Positions 22,201 through 33,297 are shown, counted from the first letter of the stretch. The stretch is 60,000 nucleotides of DNA from Membranipora membranacea (GCA_914767715.1 OU612072.1:10666001-10726000); one strand, 5' to 3'. Made by a program: numbers and translations. The notes: generated from the letters alone by a model not told the origin.

Positions 22201-25200
22201 TCCTAGCATAATAATTTTGTCTGTAATTGGAATGTCTTTGAGCACCTGGCTTAGCTCGTCATAAAACACCTCAATGATTTCCGGTGTGTTTGTCATGGTT
22301 GGTGCATAGACACTTATGATAGTACAGTGCCTTTTGTGCCTCAGTGGTAATTGTAGAGATATTATTCTATCGTTAATGGCTTTGGGCTCCTCGTCAATCT
22401 TGGAGACTATGATGTTACTGATTGCTATACCTACACCCGCCTGCTTTGGTTTGGTTGATGGTTTTCCGCTTCAAAATATGGTGTATCCTGCAGTTTCTTC
22501 TTGTATACTCCCGCAACCAGGAATCCCCACCTCACTGAGTGCAGCTATGTCGATAATGTATTTCCTGAGTTAGTTTGCTATAATAGCACTTCTCCGGTAC
22601 GGTCTGCAAGCTTCTGTCCTGTCCAACATAGCAGACATTCCATTCAGCTAGTTTCAGTTTCTGTGATTGGACCTTGTTAACTCGGGCGACGTCCAAGCCA
22701 GTATGAGTTTTCGTTGTCATTGTCATGATTCATAGAGATTGCTGGCAAGCTACTAGACTACACAGGGTTTTGCCAGTTACCTGAGCAGTCCCCTCCACTA
22801 AAGGGGCTGTTGTGTGCTGGCAAGGAGAATCCGAGAAGAGACCACTGCCACAGTAGTCACATTGGCTGGCCGGAAGATACATGGAATTCATTGAGTCTAC
22901 CGCCCTTGAGTCAGGGTGCCACTTTTCCTCGGTTTTCTGTTGGTGTTTGCTTCCTTAGCCTTTGTCCAGAAGGGAGACAACTGCAAGGCAGCAGGGTACC
23001 GGGCTGGTAGATGAACGCAAGACCCTAGGTGCATGCGCTCTTAGAGGCAGGTTTTGTTTTTGTCCTACCAGGGTGTCTACTCACCCTCCCACTTCCTGTT
23101 AATGTCAGTGGGTACTCCGGATTAGTCGCTGGGGGCCTCGACCATGTGGCCGGTGGTACTGGGCTACAGTGTTTACCAGTAGCAAGCTTATGATCCTAAG
23201 CCTGACCTGACCTGAACTTGACAAACATATTATATATATATATATAATGTGTATTTGTACTTGCTATTTTGTCACAATTCTTGTAGAAATTAGGAAGTTC
23301 AGAAAGGTTAAATGTGACCAGCCCAATTGCTTGTATCTTCTAACTAAAGAGATACAATTTTATTATCACAACCCACAAAGGTTCCATTCAAATTACACTT
23401 CAGCTGTCATCCTTATCTCCATGATATGCTATTTTCATTATAAATTCCGTTACTCAAACAGTCAGAGAATGAACGGCTGATAACTGAAAAACATATTGAT
23501 ACATGCTATCTAGACGTACTTCTTGAATTAACAGTTGAAATTGGACCGATTTTGGGATTCGAACTGAGAGTTTTGCATCATGACTTCATAAATATTTGTC
23601 AACCATTCGTCATTGATATTTTTCCCTTGCAGATGAGTGGTTATTATCTTAGTCACACCAGACTGTCAGGCCATTGTTTCAGATTCGCATCTTACCTAAT
23701 ATGATCCGTGTGCTTTTGTAGTTAATGGTGATGTAACTGGTTTAGAACAACGGTTATCTGTATTGGAAAATTCATGTAAGTCAAATAGCAATATTTCTTG
23801 CCTTATGGACCTTTTCTGAATAAACAGCAGGTTTAGAATTAGGCATGGAATGAGGCGTAGGCAAAAACAAGGTTGGGTTGGATATTTTTAGGAAATCACA
23901 TGGATCTGCATGAAACAGCACCATTGAACATGTTCTGTGCTGAACTCATGTTATCTCCTTTTATCTACCTGACAAAGGATATAGAATGTGCAGCAGTTCA
24001 AGCAACTAGTCATTCTCAGTTAGTCTGCCGAATTTGATGAGTCTTTTATATGATTATCACACGGAAAGATGTCTTCTCAGTGCTATTTAAAAACTCCTAA
24101 ATTGGCGTTGCGTTTGCTTACTCTACTAGGGGAATTGAAATAAATGATTAAGGTTGGCATTTGGCCATATGACCTAGTGGTGAGACAAAGGAATTCTGAT
24201 TGATCGGCCTTGTTGATGGAAAAGTTGTTTCAACAAAGTATGACTACAAAAGGCAAGTAATTGGTTGCACAACAAGTATGACTAGGTAAGCCTGAGTGTG
24301 CAGGTATCAGCCCAGTTAAACCAAACTGACTCAGATCTTATTCCCAGCAGATATACCCGGATCACGATAAGACATAATTGTATTAAAAGCTGTTTTCCAA
24401 AGATCACATAATTTTGGTTAAATTTCTATGGTTAGGGCTCCGTTCTACTAAACATGTGCAAGGGAGTGCAGAATTTTATTTTTTGTGAGTGTAAGTGCTC
24501 GATAATAAGAGCGAGACAGAACTACAGCTCTCAGCTTGATATTTTAATGTTTTTTCGTCATGCACATGAGTCAGTGTTTGTATATGAAAGCTCAGGGAAA
24601 ACTTGTTTGACAGATAATTATGTACATTTATTTTCCAATAAAACTATTGTTGAACAATCGACAGGCTGCAACTACTTGAGTACTTTCATAAAAATATTTT
24701 GAATTGAATTAAACATTCAATACTTTTTAGCCGACCTGTCATTTGATCACAGGTAGAAAATCAAAGCTATGTTTGACATTAACACATAGATTGTAATGGC
24801 CTTGGTTGGCAAAAACTTAAAACGCATACAGCCTATGTTCTGAGAAGCTTCATCAATCATCAGAGGCTGACAATGTGTTCACTAGTGAGGCAATATGTTG
24901 TTGCAATAATGTTGTTGCTTTCTTTTGCGGATTGGCCATACACATTGTAAATAATAATATGTACCGGTTAAATTAACATTTAGATATTTTCTGTTTTCGA
25001 TTTAAAATCATATGCAATGAAATCTAAAATGTGGAATGAACCTTTTTATGAACATTATGTTTTAACTAATGAATTGGCATACCGCAATCATGGTCACGTC
25101 AGCTTGCTTTGTGTACGAATGTCACTCAACAAACAGATATTGATAAAGCTCATTTATGACAAATTCAGCTATTTTATTTCTGCACACAGGCGGGAGATGC

Positions 25201-25731
25201 TCCAGCTCATCTCCATGTCAATTAGCACAGCTCTTCCTTGAGTATTGTAAAGAAGGCTTTATTACAACTGATGACTACCCAAATAAATATGGCAATGGCG
25301 TTGATAGAAAATGGGCACTGATTAACCCAGGATACACTACTCTTACTATTACCTTTCTTGAATTTCAGGTAGGCAATGCTTTTCATGGTTTCGGATATTG
25401 AACAAGAGAAAGGCCTCTGGAAAAGTGTAAATAGTGAATATTAATATTGCTACATTAACAAGTTTAACCTCACATTTTTGGTTCAATATGATGTCTCAAT
25501 TACAACACTAAAAAATTTGACAATCATCTAATTATTTTGTAGCTTGAATCTCGCGTCGGGTGTATCTATGATTTCCTTCAAGTAAATCAAGAGGCAAGGC
25601 TCTGTGGGACAAAATCGGCTAACACTATTGTGCGTTATGATGTCAGGAACGTTCAAGTTGTCACCATGTATTTCCACACAGATGGAAGTGATACATTTAG
25701 AGGATTTAAGCTTTCATTTAGTTTAGGCTGA
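16068..25731 (+). CDS. CUB/coiled-coil type II membrane protein, gene 2, complete
   Basis: Eight exons (16068-16242, 16742-16942, 17265-17423, 17691-17885, 19085-19312, 23722-23775, 25190-25368, 25543-25731) total 1380 nt and encode 459 aa with all phases in agreement. Layout: residues 1-92 cytoplasmic with YGGE and YEPV tyrosine motifs; about 93-114 transmembrane; 126-319 stalk with coiled-coil repeats, NQS/NES/NQT sequons and one Cys per B cassette; 320-337 linker; 338-459 CUB domain. The CUB part has G-F-I-T-x-x-x-Y-P, then CIYDFLQV, LCGTKS and FHTDGSDTFRGFKLSF, all family hallmarks. The Cys that usually precedes WxI is Lys here, and extra Cys pairs sit before the fold. The family's known role is protein or ligand binding outside the cell. 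A trimeric or dimeric surface receptor is inferred from the stalk. The 4.4-kb intron 5 carries a LINE on the opposite strand. Confidence 0.85.
16742..16942 (+). CDS. Gene 2 exon 2: transmembrane segment
   Basis: The exon is 201 nt, phase 1-1, with acceptor TTTTATAG and donor AAAG|GTGATT. The helix is FHCILLGIMIALVITLAGTT, followed by NEQVKLKSQVK at the start of the ectodomain. Confidence 0.85.
17265..17423 (+). CDS. Gene 2 exon 3: stalk, membrane-proximal
   Basis: The exon is 159 nt, phase 1-1, with acceptor TTTTCCAG and donor GAAG|GTAGCA. It begins DITDNYAATKTKQKN and ends LLASLNQSVIDSITELHQS plus five residues. It combines sequence that gene 1 carries on two separate exons (8413 and 8980 types). 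Confidence 0.8.
17691..17885 (+). CDS. Gene 2 exon 4: B-type stalk cassette
   Basis: The exon is 195 nt, phase 1-1, with acceptor TTATTTACAG and donor GCTG|GTAAGC. It contains THRQTLNESLVQVEQNCDSK, SVNQTVSGLERSLLSVTARI and DRSISAG. It has one Cys and sequons NES and NQT. Confidence 0.85.
18520..18780. repeat. GC-rich insert in gene 2 intron 4
   Basis: The base composition differs sharply from the surrounding AT-rich intron (CGCC/GCCGCCCCCTCC runs), and the paralogous introns of gene 1 lack it. Overlapping frames on both strands reflect the composition only. It may be a SINE-like insert. The end near 18765 reads GGGTTTGAATTTC, a weak match to a tRNA B box, but I see no clear A box at proper spacing. 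Confidence 0.3.
19085..19312 (+). CDS. Gene 2 exon 5: B-type stalk cassette, longest form
   Basis: The exon is 228 nt, phase 1-1, with acceptor TTTTTACAG and donor ACAG|GTGAGC. It contains EHQQRLNESLMEVEQRCDSK, AMNQTVSALEQS and SATSRLERSISTG. It is 33 nt (11 residues) longer than the 195-nt cassette, with the extra residues in the Ser/Thr-rich coiled-coil segment. Confidence 0.85.
19496..19513. repeat. (TCTAA)n microsatellite
   Basis: About four units of TCTAA in the gene 2 intron. Confidence 0.8.
19933..21049 (-). pseudogene. LINE reverse transcriptase fragments
   Basis: Three open pieces in different frames cover the reverse transcriptase core and the C-terminal region: 21049-20828 (LPEGKCGFRAGRGTVDMVFS), 20805-20596 (SNGVKQGCVLAPTLFSLFLT) and 20562-19933 (GLKINIKKTEMIYKP, FKYLGSTVSDKN). 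The second catalytic Asp of the (F/Y)ADD box is Asn (plus positions about 20537-20549). Confidence 0.75.
21574..22296 (-). pseudogene. LINE endonuclease fragment
   Basis: This 240-codon open piece covers the C-terminal half of the APE-type endonuclease and the linker to the reverse transcriptase. Motifs include IIMLGDFNTRVGSDHH, HLIDFVITHQRD and CSTDHIM. The N-terminal half is in another frame at 22300-22726 (QKLKLAEWNVCYVGQ), so at least one frameshift separates them. Confidence 0.75.
23227..23246. repeat. (AT)n microsatellite
   Basis: A TA dinucleotide run lies directly after the LINE 5' end. Confidence 0.8.
23722..23775 (+). CDS. Gene 2 exon 6: linker
   Basis: The exon is 54 nt, phase 1-1, with acceptor TTTTGTAG and donor TCAT|GTAAGT. 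It encodes VNGDVTGLEQRLSVLENS. The LEQRLSVLE pattern is coiled-coil-like and leads directly into the CUB domain. Confidence 0.8.
25190..25368 (+). CDS. Gene 2 exon 7: CUB domain, first half
   Basis: The exon is 179 nt, phase 1 to 0, with acceptor TGCACACAG and donor TTTCAG|GTAGGC. It contains CGRCSSSSPC, LEYCKEGFITTDDYPNKYGN and WALINPGYTTLTITFLEFQ. Confidence 0.9.
25543..25731 (+). CDS. Gene 2 exon 8: CUB domain, second half, and stop
   Basis: The acceptor is TTTTGTAG and the exon starts in phase 0. It has 62 codons and TGA (25729-25731). It contains RVGCIYDFLQV, ARLCGTKSANTIV and FHTDGSDTFRGFKLSFSLG. The two Cys form the usual second CUB disulfide. The Asp of YDFL and of TDGS match positions that bind calcium in calcium-dependent CUB domains. 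Confidence 0.9.
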   Translation, partial: LESRVGCIYDFLQVNQEARLCGTKSANTIVRYDVRNVQVVTMYFHTDGSDTFRGFKLSFSLG

Positions 25732-27829
25732 AAATGTTTTGAAACAACAGTAATCGTGCTCACAAATCTTCATTCAATATGGATAAATATTTAATCAGTT
25801 GCGTACAGTGATCATACTACTTGCTTTTTGGTTAATAAGATTCAAGCGATCTCCTTTCATTTTCTAACATTTGTGTCTGTGAGGCACTTTGGTAAATGTC
25901 CACAAATATCTGTTTCACTGTGCACGGTCATTAATATCAATTTAAGATTTTTTATAGCATATTATCAATCTTCGGATGGCTTTTGTATATTATCCTCTAT
26001 GGTGCGTTAATGTAAGAATGGGCCAATAATTCACTAAGATTTTCCAATGCGTTGTCTACACAAGGTTGTTTGATTTGATCGGAGTTATCCTTTCTCTGAA
26101 TGAATTATAAATTATGCTCACACAACTCTATAAATTCTCTTTGACCATGTATATATTTTCATGGCACTCAACAACTCAGATTTATCCGAGCTACTGAGGT
26201 TTTTGGGTTCAACTAAGGCAACTCAGAGGATTTTGGGATTGAGCTAAGATTCATCATCTTCATAGAAGGTGGTAATCATCTCAGTGTGGTCTAGTTGAAT
26301 GATTTTAAAGAAACATTTTGATGTTGTAATATATATGTGGATCACAATGACCAGGATGCAGTTAATGGTGTTTCTTCATGATGATCTGAACTCTAAAAAC
26401 AACATAATTCATCGATAGAGCCCTCAGTTGCTCTCTAGGCTTCGGTGCCCCGACCCATTGAAATGGCATACAGAGCACCCATACCATAAGTTTTGAATCC
26501 TCCCAGGATAAGAGCCCTGACATAATGTTTTATAGTAATCAATGTGAACAACTAATGGTCTAAACAGTGCGTTTGGCTGATATCACTAATGAATTCTATC
26601 GGAGCTTTCAATGCAAATTAAATCTTATTAGGTATATTTAAAATGTAAAATGTATGTAAAATTTGACAACCATTTTATAATAAACCGCTCAGTTGGAAGG
26701 ATGTTTGAGTTGATTGATGGTTTTCTAGCCTCTGAATTTGCACATCTGGCTGTAGCTGGGGTCATGGTGATAGCATGAGGGTATGATGTGGCACTGGTGA
26801 TGATGTGAGATCGCTGTATGATACCAGCTTAAGTTGCGGTGTCACTGGTATGGTAAACATTGTGTAGAGGGTGTGGGGTCAAACCCTAATATCGGATCAG
26901 CACGAGAAAGGAGTAAGGACACATTATGCAGGTTTAAGGATAGTTCTGCTGTGTTGTTGTTACCAATGTCAGAATCAGTTATATTAACAAAGCTATTTGC
27001 ATCAACCACTGCCTATGTTTTGCCATGTTAGTGTCAATTTTGTTCTGTGCCCAGTCCACTGTACAGGTGTTATAAACTACCTACTGAAATTGAGTGCATA
27101 ATCATACACAGCCTATTTCTCCAAAGGCAAAACACATTGGCAAAACGCATTGGCAAAACTTCTTGTGGATTATGATCTGGTACACGTATTACAGATACCT
27201 TTGCTCTATTACTTTAATAGGTATTTACCCAATTATCAGCTGAGTTTATAACACCAGGTGGATGATATGTTCTGTGATTAGCAGCTGCATATTTGTTATA
27301 GTTATTTGGTATTTGTCATCAAAGGGATATTTTACGTATCCTTATGTTTACTTCCTCGATTACCAGCTTAGTAAAAACCCTTAAAATTCTGTAATTAGTC
27401 CCAGATTTGCTCCCATCAGCATAAGCTTTGGCATTAGTAACATTGTACAGCCTCCTTGGCCTAACTAAGCTTAGAAGCTGACAACAAATGAATAATATGA
27501 ATAGTTTAGAATTTCAGAATTTAAATCTAAATTATTACATTGCATACATTCGCTTTGTTGGATATTTAGGACTTAACAGCAATTTAGAGCAATTAAAATC
27601 ATGATTGACAACGTAAGGGAAGAAATAATGACCTATATGTGAATGAATTGTAGATCATCCTCATTGCTGAAGCTTTGACGTGCACATATTTTAAATTCAT
27701 ACACTGTATATCAGTAAGCTTCAAGCTCACTTAGTAGGCGAAGTAGATTTCTTTAACAAGCATTTGTTCGTGTGTGAGTGAATTAAATTTGGATTGTTGT
27801 AATACTAATATGATACTAAGTTTTTGTTC
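25732..27829. other. Downstream of gene 2: 3' UTR and intergenic DNA
   Basis: The 3' UTR of gene 2 must lie here. The clearest AATAAA is near 26682. No further gene is supported. The 65-codon frame at 26834 falls on a possible SINE, and others lack splice or homology support. Confidence 0.4.
26834..26990 (+). repeat. Possible tRNA-derived SINE relic
   Basis: The segment reads GTTGCGGTGTCACTGGTATGG and, about 35 bases later, GTGGGGTCAAACCCTAA. These resemble degenerate A-box and B-box promoter elements of tRNA-related SINEs at roughly the right spacing. No poly(A) tail or target duplication is obvious. Confidence 0.3.
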
Positions 27830-28420
27830 TTGGCTTGAAGAGGTTGAGCAGTTCACGTACAGCATTCATTATAGAGAATTGTTAGTACACCTACAGGGGT
27901 TTACTTGGGTGGGGAGTAATATTATGGACCAAAAGATTTTACGCGACTGTCTTTTACCAATATGCTATACTCAAATTTACATCCAAAAACATATATGACA
28001 CCACGGTAATTACCCAGTGGGAAATTCCACTGAGCCGTACTTAGTAGCATACAGCATGATGATTGATGACCAGCTGATTTACAATTCACTACAAAATTAA
28101 TAATGAGCCATGCGTTGCATAACTGTGTCATAATATTCTACTGCCGATGACTTTGATGTGCTATTTCGGTGTCATTTTCATAATTTTCAGCGAGCTGAAA
28201 GAACTTCAATTTGTGAATTCATTTTTTGTTGATGGCTTCCAACATTGAGCAACAACCAGGAGCTGCTGTGCAGTATGACGATAAAAAATCAGTCCACTAT
28301 AGGAACTGAAATCCAGATCCAGCATTAATCATAGAGACTCGGTAGTTCATCTACAGTCGTCAACTTGTGCGGGGATTAATAATATGGGAAAAAGAATTGT
28401 TATGCGACTTACTTAACACC
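27830..28420. repeat. Degenerate tandem duplication, about 430-bp period
   Basis: Bases 27855-27945 (CAGCATTCATTATAGAGAAT, later GGTGGGGAGTAATATTATGG and TTACGCGACT) recur in altered form at 28318-28415 (CAGCATTAATCATAGAGACT, GCGGGGATTAATAATATGGG, TTATGCGACT). Confidence 0.55.
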
Positions 28421-29084
28421 GATGTGAAGAAGTATTTTATCACCAATAGACTACACAGAGCTCCCTGACCTGACCTTATACCACAGCCCATCTCCTCCCT
28501 CCCCGTTCAAGTGTGTTTTTTGTGTCTGCCTTACTGATTATTGTTCTCTGTGATATTTTCCTCATAATGACGTATTTGAATTTCACAACTCATATATAAC
28601 TTGTCCTGCGCAAATCCTTCAGATGTGCCACTGAGAAATTTCTCAGACCGGTGGTCTCGTGCGGTCCGTCCATGTGTCTACCTCTACTGCATGTGTATGG
28701 GTTTTTACCACCCCTTCTTTAATCGTCAGTAATTAGTTGCTCTGATAATTCGTAACTACGTTGCATATGAGTACCTGGCAAATGCTAGCCCTCTAAATGA
28801 GTTAGAGGATTTAGATAAAAGATGCCTGGTTTGACTAAACTACAGCACCCCAACTGGTCTTGCTTCCTATTATCCAGGATTTGTATTTCCCTTAAACTTT
28901 TTTCCACAGGCCTTGGTTTTGTTGGGTTCGAACTCATATGTGATCACTGTTTGAATCATGCTTCCTTTATATGAGTTAACAAGACAGCGTAAGGTAGCTT
29001 CATCAGCAGCATTGTATAGGATTTTGAGGGGGTCTCCCTAAGGGGGCGATACCCGCCACTGCAACCACGCACATTGCCTATTTA

Positions 29085-29255
29085 TGCTGAGTACGCCGAC
29101 TCTCTAAAACAAATGCGCCGACTGTAACTAAGTTGAAATGTATAGAGTACGCCGACTCTATCTGCCTGTGAATATACCGAGTATGCCTACTCTATCTGAG
29201 GGGGAAGGTAACGAGTACCCCGACTCTATCTGGGCTGGGAATATAATTGACCTGA
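29085..29255. repeat. Imperfect tandem repeat with GCCGACTCTATCTG core
   Basis: Five diverged units of about 30-40 bp carry GAGTACGCCGACTC, AATGCGCCGACTG, GAGTACGCCGACTCTATCTG, GAGTATGCCTACTCTATCTG and GAGTACCCCGACTCTATCTG. It is directly followed by a G-run and another tandem array. Confidence 0.7.
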
Positions 29256-29275
29256 CTTTGGGGGCGGGGGGGGGT

Positions 29276-29495
29276 ATATGGACAAACTATTAACATATTT
29301 ATTGGGCAGAAGAAATTGGGGAGGGATGGGATATGGACAAACTATTAACATATTTATCGGGCAAGATTAGTTGGAGAGAGAAGGGATATGGACAAACTAT
29401 TAACATGTTTATCGGTCAAGATAAATTGGGGAGGGAAGGGATATGGACAAACTATTAACATATTTATCGGGCAAGATAAATGAGTGGGAGGGAAT
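29276..29495. repeat. Tandem repeat, 4 x 55 bp
   Basis: Units start at 29276, 29331, 29386 and 29441, each opening with ATATGGACAAACTATTAACA and ending in a GGGAGGGA-type purine run. The period is exactly 55 bp in every unit and the units are highly similar, so this is a young minisatellite. Confidence 0.9.
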
Positions 29496-31212
29496 GGCCC
29501 TGGGTTTTAACTACCTTTGCGAGATAGCTGGGAGGAACTGGACTGGGAATCAGGTCAATGGATGCAGTGGTCCAATGGGGGTTTTCACTTAGCCTCTACC
29601 TACTACCAAAGGGAGGCTACAGTCTAACAACAGAGTACAAACAAGGCAACAATATGTCAAGGCAGGGAGGTCTGCCAGTAGGCAGAATTCAAGAAACTTA
29701 CTTCAGTTGGTTAAGTCGTGTTCTATGAGCTTTTATTTGGTTGCTTACTGGAGGAGTTTTACAGATGTGCCTAGTTTGATTGCCAAAAGATAACTGTCCT
29801 GAATTGCTCAGTTATTAAAAGTATAAAGGAAAAATGCTACTAGCTGTGGAAAAATACCAAATAACGTCATGGAATTTAACCAGAATGTAAGAATGAATAG
29901 TTGCCATGGGAACAATACTGATAGACCTGAAGATATAAAAATATGTGTCGATAAAAATAAGAAAAGTTACTAAAATGATGACATGGGCAGACAACTAATA
30001 ATAATAAGGAAGCTTGTAAAATAAATTTTTAAATGTCCAGCTGTGGTTGAAAATCCACCACAGCATGCCATTGGGAGAAAAGTGTAAGGGCGGCAAGATG
30101 ATCGGGAATGGTGGGGGAATCCACAAGTCTGTCAAATTAGCAGTGTGGTTGATTAACTTGTGTTGTTTGAGGGCTACCTTTTCATTGCCAGAGGGTTATC
30201 AGGTGAAAACCAAAGTCAGTACCTGAGTACAAGGCCCTAAGAGGCACTTAAATATATTTGTCGTGGTCAGATTTCTTTTCAAAAAATGGCCCATCAACTA
30301 CAATGGATACATTGGACAACAATGAATACATTTAACTACCTTTGCATAAAAAGAAATGCCGCTGAGCTCTATCGATATATTTTTTACAGCGTCGTGATAA
30401 AATGTGGTTTGTGATGAATTATTTTGCATTTCAAACCAGTTGAATGCTGACAATTCTGATGTAAATAATTGTGAATCTCTTTGAAAGACTGCTGTAGTGG
30501 TTTTACTGTTTGAGCCTAGAATTGCCTGGTTGCCTGGTCTGTGAAATGTTAACTAAATACTTTCGACAGCAACCTTTCACACCCTCTATCACACTAAGAT
30601 TAGTGTTATAATATCTGACTAACTTGTAACATGACGTGACAAACAGTATCATATATTGAGTTATATTGAGTCCCTCAACTGCTATAGCTGATATTAAGAT
30701 TCATAAAATTCCAAACTTTATTGAAGCTTATCCATTATAAGTTCACTTATGGCATCAATTAAGTCAAGTTGTCAGACCTACAACTCCACTATGGTGATAT
30801 CAAGATCATAGGATATAGAGTATTAATCACTTATAATACATGTGACAAGGCATCAAGGCCTTCAATCCAGCGGTGTCTATCTTATAAAACTTATGAGAAT
30901 AAAGCATATTTGATTGACAGATTAGGTACGAGTGGGAAGGCTTTAATTAATACAATGAATCAGCCATGCAAAAGTGTAAATAATAAAAACAACGGTAACC
31001 TGTGTATTTGCCACATGGTTCCACGTGTTGGAATTGAGCATAGCTTCATGGTTTCTTCAGAATTCACCCACAATGTTCGTTATTTTAATTTCGGATATTT
31101 TGTTATGATGTCAAATAAACTTTTGAAAACAGTGCAATCAAAACACTGGACAGGGACAAAACAAAGCTACTTGTAATGGAAAGCTCCGTTGTATTCTAGT
31201 CAGAGCCCTAAC
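29496..31212. other. Stretch without a supported gene
   Basis: The longest frame (30769-31176) lacks an ATG start, splice signals or any recognisable motif. It directly precedes the LINE fragment at 31213 but does not look like part of it. Confidence 0.4.
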
Positions 31213-31978
31213 AATTCTTGTTGATTGCCCAAGATTTTGCTGGTTGGTGTCATGATAATGATCTATTTTTGAATGTGTCAAAGACAAAGGAGCTTGTATT
31301 GTGCAATCTTAGAGACAATCCTGTACATGATAGCTTAGTTATCAATGGTAATAATGTAGAGCAGGTTGACAGTTTTGAATACTTAGGCACTATTATTGAC
31401 AAAATGCTTAAGTTCGAAGAACATTCCATCGAAGTCATCAAGAAAGCCCGCAAGAGACTTTACATCATGAAGAAGCTGTATTCAATGCATATAGCAGTGC
31501 CTCTTAGAATGCAATGCTATACTACTTTTATTGAATGTATATTTTTGTACCACCTTAGCACTCTATATGGCCACTTATCCTCGTCATCTAGGAAATCGCT
31601 CAATAAAGCTATAGACCTCGCAGGCTATCTAGGTAGCTTCAAGTTTGACACCATCGAGGCAATATACGAAAGAGTGATGAGAACAAGATGCCTCAGACTC
31701 GTAGCTACTGACCACGCTGACCCAGTATTTACATTCGATAAACTTCCGTCTGGTCGATACAGAGCAATCAAAGCTAGGGTAAACATACGAACTGACTGTT
31801 TCCGATCCCTCTGTGTGCGGAAGTTAAATAGTATACTTTTTTAGCCAACTTTTTTTTTCAATTTTTAAAACCATCGAGACCGAAACTTTTTAATTTTTAC
31901 ACCATAACTTTTATTGCTCAGCGAAAAACAAAATATTTCTCAAACATGAGACTGTAATAAACGATGAATGAATGAATT
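31213..31978 (+). mobile_element. 5'-truncated L2/CR1-like LINE fragment
   Basis: The open frame 31218-31844 (208 codons) encodes the C-terminal part of a non-LTR reverse transcriptase: LNVSKTKELVLCN, DSFEYLGTIID, ARKRLYIMKKLYS, RMQCYTTFIECIFLYHL. The catalytic core is absent, as expected from 5' truncation on insertion. The element ends in a GATGAATGAATGAATT run (31963-31978), the TGAA-type tail seen in L2-like elements. The frame is uninterrupted, so the insertion may be fairly young. Confidence 0.75.
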
Positions 31979-32444
31979 GCCTGATTGCATTAATTGGCTA
32001 CCTGATGTACTAGCTATCATATTTGCATCTAAAATGGTAGCATATAAAATTGATTACTCGAGTTAATTTTTACTTATGCATATTTGTATCTAAAAAAGAC
32101 CATGCCAAAAATGCAGTATCAAATGTTCTACTCTGCCTCTTGTCACACATTGATGACTGATGACCGATGATTCTTCTCTTATTACCACAACGTAATGTAC
32201 TGTATGGTTGCAGATAAGATTGATCAATATACCAATTTTAGTTTATGAAACTAACATGCAAAACTGCAAACTTCCTTTGTGGAAGGCTTAACTACCACAT
32301 ACAGCTTATTAGCAAGTTGTCTTCTCATAATCTAGGAGGGGAAACAACTTGAGTGGAGATTAAGGTAGATAGAGTTAATGATTTTCTTTGGTTAATTTTT
32401 TGGCAACAAATTTGGATGCATAGCCTCATTGATTTCAGACATGG
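31979..32444. other. Short stretch before the duplicated flank
   Basis: I see nothing supportable. It meets the duplicated flank at about 32459 without any trace of the CUB exon that precedes the equivalent point in gene 1. Confidence 0.35.
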
Positions 32445-33297
32445 TCAAGGATAAGATTTGGGTGGGGCAATCTTGAACTGCTCTGCGTTTTTAGCAATGA
32501 TATCTTTTTCGGGAAAAACGCTAATATATAAATCTCAACAAGATCTTGTATTTTTTCAAGTATATTGACATCCTATTAGAGCTCAGAAAACTCTATTTAA
32601 GTTTATAGTAGTCATTTCCTGTCTTCGGTTTCTCTGAAAAACATGTAGAAGAATATGGACAATCCCTTATCCCAAAGGTACAAAATGACTTTTAAGGTGT
32701 CTGTTCCAAAGATACTGATGTGCTTCTGATTCCTAACCCTTTTATAGCAGCTTGTTCTGGCAAGACACGTCAGCTGAAGATTTGTTTCTATGATTCTATA
32801 ATCTTTGTTCGTACAAAATTGGGAAATCTGGTCTGTTAGTCAAAGGAAATCTCAAATTCAGTGAGAAAACAGATATAGAGTCAGAGCCACAAGCTGACTT
32901 ATATAAAATGGTTATCTAACTAATATTCCACCCCAAGCGACATGTTTTCAACAATCCAGTTGAATTATTTTTGGTTTTGATACGGGCATAATGGCTACCA
33001 GCCACATATCCCGAAAAATTTTTTAAAGGGCAAAAGATCAAGGTATATTGCAGACAAGCGTCATCAATGGGTCGTGGCATAATTGAATGTAATTATTCCT
33101 GCAGGTCTTCAATTGCCACACCATTGTTCGCAGCATTTTCTTATGTGACTCAATTAAATTGATAATTCAATATATACTTTTTATTGGCATCAAAAGTCAT
33201 CTCATTTGAAATGTTTTGCACTCAGTGCCAGAAAACAATTTTTTTTTATAACAAAAAAAGAGAAACAGAAGGGAAATAATATCATCAATGATGTTGG

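Larger units (their letters stand above)
19733..23215 (-). mobile_element. Decayed non-LTR retrotransposon in gene 2 intron 5
   Basis: This minus-strand LINE is of the type often annotated as craniofacial development protein 2-like (RTE-like endonuclease/reverse transcriptase). The 5' region is at 22730-23215. APE endonuclease pieces follow (LGDFNTRVGSDH near 22200, HLIDFVITHQRD, STDHIMIVSKV), then a linker and the reverse transcriptase (FRAGRGTVDMVF, FLDCSKAFDTVN, NGVKQGCVLAPTLFSLF) and a C-terminal part (FKYLGSTVSDK, LLYGVESWTLY). A (CTA)n run at 19731-19743 is its 3' tail. The frame is broken several times, and the catalytic box reads SADN rather than (F/Y)ADD, so it is inactive. It splits an intron that is continuous in the related intron at 18340-18400. 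Imperfect target repeats TTGAACAAC and TTGACAAAC flank it. Confidence 0.85.

Noticed and set aside
29085-29495. CRISPR-like array
   Set aside because: Repeats are directly adjacent without unique spacers, and the rest of the window is a spliced animal genome.
30769-31176. 135-codon open frame
   Set aside because: It begins with TTG, has no ATG in a sensible place, no splice sites and no motif. It could not be tied to the neighbouring LINE.
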